DNA of 38,343 nt, from positions 1 through 38,343 of the forward strand of contig JASFYJ010000011.1 of assembly GCA_030055525.1 (NCBI GenBank). Direction: 5' to 3'. The notes under the pieces are model-generated. The model did no database searches and was not told the origin of the DNA. It saw only the letters and a list, made by a program, of their open reading frames with translations. Positions 33,123 through 38,343 of the stretch are shown here, piece after piece (the stretch's first letter is position 1; every line of letters starts with the position of its first letter). The translations under genes were made by a program, and so were the position numbers. The DNA is from Archaeoglobales archaeon. GTDB taxonomy: Archaea; Halobacteriota; Archaeoglobi; Archaeoglobales; Archaeoglobaceae.

Positions 33123-33895
33123 GGTATTTTTTCGCTATTTTTTTTATTCTGAGCGGATTCTTAGCTTTAATTTCAATACCGGTATACGAAGATGCGGGAA
33201 TGGTCATCTTTGAAAATCCATCGGAAATTTCAAACTCGATATATTATTTTTTGCTTATAATATTTTTTACGGCTTTCGTATTATTTGCAGTTAAGTACAA
33301 GAAATTTTTAACTTTCACAATCCAATTCCTCGTTTTTTTGTCAATCTTCTATGTTCTTTATCCTTTTGCAGGCATCTTTTCCTTATTTGTCGCTTTAATC
33401 ATAATGATTCTCCTACTAATAAAACCACACTGGAGTGTTATAGATTTCGCGGCGTTGATGTTGGCAGCTGGGATCTCTGCAATATTTGGTATAAGCCTAG
33501 AACCTACCCCAGTAATCGTACTGATGGTAATTTTAGCCATTTACGATGTTTTAGCTGTATACAAAACAAAACACATGATAAGACTAGCAGAGTCTGTTAC
33601 AGACTTGAGAGCGCCAATGCTTTTTGTACTCCCATCCAATGGCAAAGAAGCATACATGGGGGTAGGAGATGTTGTTATGCCCTGCATATTAGCAGTCTCA
33701 GCTCAAAAGTTTTTGAACGCAGCCACGATAAGTTTCATAAAAATACCCGCAATTGCTACGCTCCTAGGAAGTGTTATAGCCCTTATAATTTTAATCCGGA
33801 TCCTAGAGAAAAAAGGAGGGGCCTACCCAGGATTACCATTTGTAAACAGCGGAGCAATAGCAGGATACTTAGTATCTCTTCTGATCTTCACGTAA
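33119..33895 (+). CDS. Presenilin/signal-peptide-peptidase-type intramembrane aspartyl protease
   Basis: The 258-residue protein has about nine hydrophobic segments. The catalytic aspartates are D143 in the YD motif (AIYDVLAVY) and D184 in GxGD (MGVGDVVMP). The third motif, PAL in most relatives, appears here as PGLP at 237–240. These show an active-site-complete PSH family protease that cuts membrane segments such as leftover signal peptides. The start is TTG 33119, overlapping the PIN-ATPase stop as TTGA, with AGGTGAT three bases before it. The coupling with a nuclease-ATPase is notable. It is the last gene of the hisI operon. Confidence 0.9.
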   Translation: MRYFFAIFFILSGFLALISIPVYEDAGMVIFENPSEISNSIYYFLLIIFFTAFVLFAVKYKKFLTFTIQFLVFLSIFYVLYPFAGIFSLFVALIIMILLLIKPHWSVIDFAALMLAAGISAIFGISLEPTPVIVLMVILAIYDVLAVYKTKHMIRLAESVTDLRAPMLFVLPSNGKEAYMGVGDVVMPCILAVSAQKFLNAATISFIKIPAIATLLGSVIALIILIRILEKKGGAYPGLPFVNSGAIAGYLVSLLIFT

Positions 33896-34070
33896 TTTAT
33901 AAGGCTAATTTTTGCTGAATAATAAAACATTCATAAGTAAGATGAAAAATTCCCCAAACTCTCCACCTTCACAATCTTCAAGTTTTGCCAACATCTCCTC
34001 TATTTGTAGCATCTGGGAATATTGTAGTCTGAATTTTTAAAACTTTCTAAATGTATTTTGTTACTAAATT

Positions 34071-35015
34071 TCATTCGAATTCGATAGTTGCAGGAGGTTT
34101 GTCGGTTACATCGTAAAGTACTCTCGAAATCTGCGGAACCTCTGCAATAATTCTTTTTGAAATTCTTCTTAACCTCTCAAAGGGTATCTCAACGAACTTT
34201 GCTTCAATAGCATCCGTCGACTCAACAACTCTCAACACTACAATATATCCATAACTTCTCTTCCCATCCTTTATACCTGTCGCCTTTAAATCAAGAAGCA
34301 CAGCAAAGCTCTGAAATGCCTCAATATCTTTCGTTTCCTCCTCCACTATCTCAGTTACCTCTCTAAGTATTTCCAGTTTTTCCCAAGTAACCTCTCCAAC
34401 GATCCTAATTGCAAACCCAGGACCAGGAAAAGCTTTTCTTTCAGATATATCCTTTGGAAGTCCAAGTTCTCTTGCGACCATTCTCACTTGTGGCTTGTAC
34501 AGATCTTTTATTGGTTCTACAACTTTGAACCCATATTTTGCAGTATCTATTCCCAGCTGCTCCAAAACATTGTGCTGTGTTTTTATACCACCGACGGTCT
34601 CAACAACGTCTGCTGCAATTGTGCCTTGGACGAGGTATTTAGCATCCATCTCTTTTATAATATTTCCTAAAACGGTATAGAACGCTTCTCTAAAAGCTTT
34701 TCTTTTTTCTTCTGCATCTTTTAACCCTTTAAGAGCCTGAAGAACTTCTTTCTTAGCATCATAGATAAAAGCATCCAAACCGAGATTTCTAAGAACCTTT
34801 ACAACGTAACTACCTTCTCCTTTTCTCCTTAACCCATCATCTATATATACAGCCTTTATAGGTCTCCCCAAAGCTTTTGATACTAAAACTGCTGCTACAG
34901 TGCTATCTACTCCACCAGAACATGCAGCAAGCACTTTTTCGCTATCTTCAAGTCTAATTAATTTTCTTATCTCTTCTACACTTTTCTCAATGTACTTTTT
35001 TGGATCAAAATCCAT
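34071..35015 (-). CDS. guaAB: GMP synthase, ATP-pyrophosphatase subunit B
   Basis: This 314-residue subunit adenylates XMP and aminates it to GMP, using ammonia from a separate glutaminase subunit (GuaAA), which is not in the window. The PP-loop SGGVDSTV is at 33–40; QGTIAADVVE and the GPGFAIRIVGEVT stretch match the family, and the C-terminal dimerisation domain ends in PPATIEFE. A separate subunit B is the archaeal arrangement. A TATA-like TTTTTAAT at about 35037–35045 lies about 26 bases before the ATG and is flanked by ACCACA/TGTGGT arms. Confidence 0.95.
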   Translation of the reverse strand: MDFDPKKYIEKSVEEIRKLIRLEDSEKVLAACSGGVDSTVAAVLVSKALGRPIKAVYIDDGLRRKGEGSYVVKVLRNLGLDAFIYDAKKEVLQALKGLKDAEEKRKAFREAFYTVLGNIIKEMDAKYLVQGTIAADVVETVGGIKTQHNVLEQLGIDTAKYGFKVVEPIKDLYKPQVRMVARELGLPKDISERKAFPGPGFAIRIVGEVTWEKLEILREVTEIVEEETKDIEAFQSFAVLLDLKATGIKDGKRSYGYIVVLRVVESTDAIEAKFVEIPFERLRRISKRIIAEVPQISRVLYDVTDKPPATIEFE

Positions 35016-35092
35016 GCGAAAGAGCGCACCACATAGATTAAAAAGCTTGTGGTATGATTAAGTGTATCAATAAAAAGATATGTATGGATATG

Positions 35093-35740
35093 TCAAGCTA
35101 AAGAGATCTCCAAAAAGTAGTATCCTTTCCTGTAAAGTACTCTACCGAACTTCAACTTTAGCCCATGGTTGAATATAGGACCGTCGTAAACAAACGTATG
35201 GTACTCCCCATTCTCCCCACAAACATCCAAGCCTTCTTTTTTGATATCTTCAATAAAACTTTCATTTAGCTCTCTACCGAGCCACTCTTTGCCAAGTACT
35301 CCCTCTTTCACTGAGCATACAACAGCCTTAAAACCTAAATCTAAAAATTCCCTAACAATTTTTTCGCTATCCATCTTCCAGAGAGGGAACACAGGCTTAA
35401 TTCCTACTTCGCTACAAACTCTTTCAATCCATTCTCTATGTTCTTCTACATATATATCTCCGAAAACACCGAATTCGATGCCTTCGGCTTTTATTTTTTG
35501 AATGGTATCTTTGAAATTTTTCTCATAGTCTTGCCAAGATGTGCTTACCTGTATTATTTCTTTACCTATGGCTTCTGCCTGCTTTTTTAAAACCTCTGCT
35601 CTAATACCATGCGATCTTGAGTAACTTCCATCTTCGTTTATTGTATTTAGAAGTTTATCCACGTTGTAGCCAAAGCTTATTGCTTTAAAAAGTGCTAGAG
35701 TGCTATCTTTTCCACCACTCCACGATGCAAAAGCTTTCAT
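35093..35740 (-). CDS. Dph6-related ATP pyrophosphatase
   Basis: The 215-residue PP-loop protein has the ATP motif SGGKDSTLALFKA (8–20) and the later GENGEYHTFVYDGP near 175–188, where classical Dph6 has EGGEYET. It belongs to the MJ0570-related branch of the diphthine–ammonia ligase superfamily. The function may be diphthamide amidation or a separate ATP-dependent amidation. ATG 35740 is chosen because the family starts MKxFxSWSGGKDS; the open frame extends 18 codons further without family features. The paralogue at 11830–12498 has the classical motif, so this copy probably does something else. It lies 77 bases upstream of guaAB on the same strand. Confidence 0.85.
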   Translation of the reverse strand: MKAFASWSGGKDSTLALFKAISFGYNVDKLLNTINEDGSYSRSHGIRAEVLKKQAEAIGKEIIQVSTSWQDYEKNFKDTIQKIKAEGIEFGVFGDIYVEEHREWIERVCSEVGIKPVFPLWKMDSEKIVREFLDLGFKAVVCSVKEGVLGKEWLGRELNESFIEDIKKEGLDVCGENGEYHTFVYDGPIFNHGLKLKFGRVLYRKGYYFLEISLA

Positions 35741-35835
35741 GTGTAGAAGTCCATCTAGATGCTTAAATATTTTACCAACAAAGAGAAGATTCAAAAATCA
35801 CAAAATTAAAAAATTCAGTCCATAAATATTCACAA

Positions 35836-36615
35836 TTAAACCAGACCCTGCCATATGAAGCGTAGTGAAACGTAAAGAAAAACGAAGCCAAAGAGTGCTT
35901 TTATAGTCCATGAAGGAACAAATTTGACGAGCCTCGCTCCGATTTGAGCACCAATGACCGCCCCGATGCCTATGCTTAATGCAGCAACCACATCCACGAG
36001 ACCCTGATAAAGCTTGAAAGCTCCGCTAACAACCGCCATGCTTATGAATGAAGCCAGCGAAGTTCCAACCGCGATTTTAACTGCTGAACCGAGCAAATAG
36101 ATAAACGAAGGAACGAGAGCGTATCCACCACCAAGCCCTACGATTCCAGTGATTATGCCTATAAAGAACCCTATTGTGCCCTTTGAAGCTTTACTTCCCG
36201 GAACGGTGTTACCAGTCCTTTCAGGCATCTTTCTCTTTATTATCCCCTCATAGACCATTCTTAAAGCCACGTATAGGAAAGCAAAGCCCAAAATTAAGTT
36301 CAGAAGCCAGACTTCGCTTGCGATGTAGAAGAAGATCAGCGAACCAACCATGGCGCCGATTGCTCCACTAACTGCAACGATCTTCGCAGTTGCGAAGTCA
36401 ACATTTTTCATTCTTAAATGCCCAATCGCTCCCGAGCTTGCGGTCAAAATCACAGCGGTGATCGTCGTTCCAATCGCCACTGGCAAGGGATAGTTGAATA
36501 TGAAGCTAAGCGAGGGTAGCATTATAACGCAACCACCTATGCCGAGCAAACCGCCAAGGGTTCCTGCTATGAGACCAGTGATGAAGAGCGATAATGCAGT
36601 TAAGGCGTCGATCAT
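35836..36615 (-). CDS. TauE/SafE family membrane permease
   Basis: The 259-residue protein has eight hydrophobic segments in two similar halves. Each half contains the family's glycine motif: GGLLGIGGCVIMLPSL near 22–37 and GIVGLGGGYALVPSF near 155–170. TauE/SafE proteins export or import sulfur-containing anions such as sulfite, sulfoacetate or thiosulfate. The sequence cannot say which. It overlaps the preceding AhpD-like gene by four bases, so the two are co-translated, pointing to a sulfur or redox role. The start is ATG 36615 within ATGA. Confidence 0.9.
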   Translation of the reverse strand: MIDALTALSLFITGLIAGTLGGLLGIGGCVIMLPSLSFIFNYPLPVAIGTTITAVILTASSGAIGHLRMKNVDFATAKIVAVSGAIGAMVGSLIFFYIASEVWLLNLILGFAFLYVALRMVYEGIIKRKMPERTGNTVPGSKASKGTIGFFIGIITGIVGLGGGYALVPSFIYLLGSAVKIAVGTSLASFISMAVVSGAFKLYQGLVDVVAALSIGIGAVIGAQIGARLVKFVPSWTIKALFGFVFLYVSLRFIWQGLV

Positions 36616-36962
36616 TTATCCTCACCCACAAGCCATTTTAAAGCATTTGTAGCTGTTGCAAAAATCGTAGAAGCCATTGCAAACCTCGCTGTAAGAATTG
36701 CCTCCGCAATTTCTCTATCGCTGACTCCTCTTCTTTTTGCAATCTTAACAAACACCTCAGTGCACATTTCGCACTGTAAAGCAGCAGAGACCGCAATCAT
36801 TATAAGATGTTTGTATTTCTCTGGAATTTCTGGAAGATCCATTACGAACTTTCTTTCCTCTATTTGCCTTGGAATCCATTCAGGGCAGATCTTGGAAAAC
36901 AGAACTTGTGGCATCGGCTTTTCGCCGATCATCTCTTCCATTTTCTTAAGAATCTCTTCCAT
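36612..36962 (-). CDS. AhpD-like carboxymuconolactone decarboxylase family protein
   Basis: The 116-residue helical protein carries the AhpD active-site pattern CEMCTEVFVKIAKRRG, with C64 and C67 plus a glutamate and a basic residue nearby. This marks the peroxidase/disulfide-relay branch rather than the true decarboxylase branch. It may reduce peroxides or organosulfur disulfides. A further Cys (C26) lies in the N-terminal part. It is the first gene of the pair with TauE/SafE (ATGA overlap). Confidence 0.88.
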   Translation of the reverse strand: MEEILKKMEEMIGEKPMPQVLFSKICPEWIPRQIEERKFVMDLPEIPEKYKHLIMIAVSAALQCEMCTEVFVKIAKRRGVSDREIAEAILTARFAMASTIFATATNALKWLVGEDK

Positions 36963-37304
36963 GGAGGTTTATAACTTAATCGAGATATAAACCTTTGGTT
37001 TAAAAATTAAACTTAAGTCGCTAATGCCAAGAGAGAGCCTATAAAAATGTAGAGCAGGGGATATTTTTTAGATCTCGCAATTTTCATGGATTTTGCGAAA
37101 AAGACCAAAAATTGAGTAAATCGCTGAAACTCCGGGTTGCGGTCTCAACGGGTGCTGGTCATAGTTTGGCATTTTCAGAAAAAGCCTTGAAGAGCTAAAA
37201 ATCTAACTCTGCTTCGCAAGCAGTAAATTTCATAGAGAATTTAAAATCTAAATTGATCCCGTTTTGTTGGTTAAATTTTTAAACTCAAAAAATTAGAGCA
37301 GTTG
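36963..37304. other. Intergenic region with hairpins and a GC-rich island
   Basis: No gene is supported here between the divergent AhpD-like and AsnC-type genes. It contains three inverted repeats: TCGCAA(N12)TTGCGA at 37075–37098, CTGAAA/TTTCAG at 37124–37129 and 37173–37178, and CTGCTT-CGC-AAGCAG at 37209–37223. Between the second pair lies a GC-rich patch of about 30 bases (37131–37160) that stands out against the AT-rich surroundings. TTTAAATTTTTAAA-like runs near 37272–37286 likely form the AsnC gene promoter. Confidence 0.45.
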
Positions 37305-37868
37305 ATGGACAAAAAAGACAGGAAGATCATTTCAATGCTCCAGAGGGCAAAACGTCCAAATCTCTCTGAGATCGGAAAAGAAGTTGGAATCTCCGCAATG
37401 GGTGCGAAAAAGAGGATAGATCGGCTTGAGAGAGAGAATAAAATCAAATCAACTGCTTTGCTTAATGTCGAAAAGCTTGGAATCATCGTTGCACTATTGG
37501 CAATGGAAGTAGAAAGCTCGGAGACGCTCGAAAATTTGCTTAGAAGGTTTGAAAAGTGCCCGAGAATAATCAAATTCTTTGTGACCATTGGTGGCTACAA
37601 TCTATTTGCACTTGTTTGGGCTGAAGATTTGCACTCGCTTGAAAGTATCACTCTTGAAAAATGCTCCTTAAGGGCACAACCCGGAATAAGAAGGTATGAG
37701 GTTTATCCGATAAGAGAGATTCAATATGATCCTTTTTTAGATCTTAAAGTCGTTGCAGAGAAAATCGATCCTGCTCCGTGCGGTGTAGACTGTGGAAGTT
37801 GTAGCAGATACAATGCTGAGAAATGCTTAGGCTGTCCTGCAACTTCTTTCTACAGGGGAAGACTTTAG
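37305..37868 (+). CDS. Lrp/AsnC-type regulator with a C-terminal cysteine cluster
   Basis: The 187-residue product has an N-terminal AsnC helix-turn-helix (DRKIISMLQRAKRPNLSEIGKEVGIS), followed by a RAM-like effector domain to about residue 145. The C-terminal tail adds C159, C163, C166, C174 and C177 (CGVDCGSC, then CLGCPAT), similar to the motif of DUF3795 proteins and likely to bind zinc or an iron-sulfur cluster. A redox or metal signal could thus control DNA binding. The start is ATG 37305; TTG 37302 is in frame. It is divergent from the AhpD–TauE operon, which is its most obvious target besides itself. Confidence 0.85.
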   Translation: MDKKDRKIISMLQRAKRPNLSEIGKEVGISAMGAKKRIDRLERENKIKSTALLNVEKLGIIVALLAMEVESSETLENLLRRFEKCPRIIKFFVTIGGYNLFALVWAEDLHSLESITLEKCSLRAQPGIRRYEVYPIREIQYDPFLDLKVVAEKIDPAPCGVDCGSCSRYNAEKCLGCPATSFYRGRL

Positions 37869-38130
37869 CTTAAATTTTAAACTAAAAGAAGAATTTCAGG
37901 GAAATAAAGGTAGAAATTTAATCCAATTAGAGCTCAACTGAAGATGCGCTTGGATTTACTTGAATATGGTTTTGTTCCTGCAAACCCCCTCAGCACCTTT
38001 TCCTCAGCTTTAGCATTAGCAAAAGGATTGCCAAAAGAAGGAATGCCCATCAGAGTAACTCCTGAAATATCGAAACTTCGTATCCTTCTACTGAAGCGAA
38101 GAGTAAAATTCCGCTCAAAAAATGAATACG

Positions 38131-38343
38131 CTAGTGAGCAGATTCTGTGCTTAAGCGTTTTCCCACCATTTTTTTGAGTTTTAAAAGTCTATATAAAATC
38201 TCTGTAAGAGCTGAAAGACCTACAATTCCGATTAAAAGCCTGTAGAAAAAGCGAAACTCGAAAAGTAAAAGCAATGCAAAGCTAATCGCGGTAATTGCTG
38301 ATAAATAAGCAAAAAGAATTTTTTCATTTGGACTGCGAATGAA
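38131..38343 (-). CDS. Membrane protein C-terminus, cut off by window edge
   Basis: The minus strand is open for 70 codons from the window edge to a TAG at 38133–38131. The translation has two strongly hydrophobic segments (AYLSAITAISFALLLLF and LLIGIVGLSALTEILY) followed by a basic cytoplasmic tail RLLKLKKMVGKRLSTESAH. The inside-positive pattern and lack of stops suggest a real membrane protein of unknown family. The rest of the gene lies outside the window. The 262 bases between 37869 and 38130 hold no gene I can support. Confidence 0.45.
   Translation of the reverse strand, partial: FIRSPNEKILFAYLSAITAISFALLLLFEFRFFYRLLIGIVGLSALTEILYRLLKLKKMVGKRLSTESAH

Noticed and set aside
33905-34012. 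Minus-strand 35-codon frame (MLQIEEMLAKLEDC...) between the presenilin-like gene and guaAB
   Set aside because: A TATA-like run lies about 25 bases upstream, but the product is tiny and shows no family pattern. It could be a gene remnant; support is too weak to annotate.
37944-38177. Plus-strand 77-codon open frame near the right end
   Set aside because: It has no recognisable motif and no visible ribosome-binding site, and it overlaps the more convincing minus-strand membrane protein. The opposite strand is also partly open, so coding cannot be decided by eye.

Overview
This AT-rich window comes from a euryarchaeon, most likely a hyperthermophilic member of the Archaeoglobales. The archaeal character is clear from the LSm–L37e–PurF cluster, class I archaeal CCA transferase, split GMP synthase subunit B, SpeD with branched-polyamine synthase, archaeal ProS, UPF0179, TATA-type promoters and many apparently leaderless genes. 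The closest resemblance I recall is to Archaeoglobus fulgidus (LSm1, alanine dehydrogenase, CCA enzyme and CopA including its C-terminal metal-binding domain). The RNA genes are much more GC-rich than the rest, which fits a thermophile. This assignment is from memory of protein families; no search was run.

Layout, left to right. 1–1153 is a truncated acyl-CoA synthetase. 1414–3202 is a tightly overlapping LSm–rpl37e–purF operon, facing a small zinc/membrane protein. 3466–5256 holds a ferritin-like protein and an arsenite-efflux pair (Cys-rich AbrB-type protein plus ACR3). 5418–6975 is a 28-residue membrane peptide followed by a sodium:solute symporter. 6998–10703 carries hisH, an MBL hydrolase and a B12-dependent ribonucleotide reductase. 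10868–13036 carries alanine dehydrogenase, Dph6 and a dUTPase-family protein. 13086–15307 is a copper ATPase whose C-terminal metal-binding domain is a separate overlapping gene, followed by a lone 5S rRNA gene.

15455–19819 (mostly minus strand) has a Mut7-C RNase-like protein, two unknown proteins, tRNA-Glu, thiC, a MazG hydrolase, then tRNA-Thr on the plus strand and an iron-sulfur flavoprotein. 19901–24533 is an RNA-processing run (thpR, a PLP decarboxylase, cca, an RNase Z-like MBL protein, UPF0179). 24530–27814 has a UPF0173 MBL protein and two ABC-2 permeases, the first ending in a PrsW-type intramembrane protease domain. 27808–29170 is a speD–bpsA branched-polyamine operon. 29490–33895 has proS, then hisI, a PIN–ATPase–KH protein and a presenilin-like protease with overlapping ends. 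34071–37868 has guaAB, a second Dph6-like PP-loop protein, a TauE/SafE permease with an AhpD-like protein, and an AsnC regulator with an added cysteine cluster. The window ends in a truncated membrane protein.

Most of the window is ordinary chromosomal housekeeping sequence; there is no CRISPR array, insertion sequence or prophage that I can see. The items most worth a second look are the ABC-permease/PrsW fusion, the detached CopA metal-binding domain with a palindrome at the copA promoter, the tiny symporter-linked peptide, the two cysteine-rich regulators, and the overlap between a PIN-ATPase and a presenilin-type protease.
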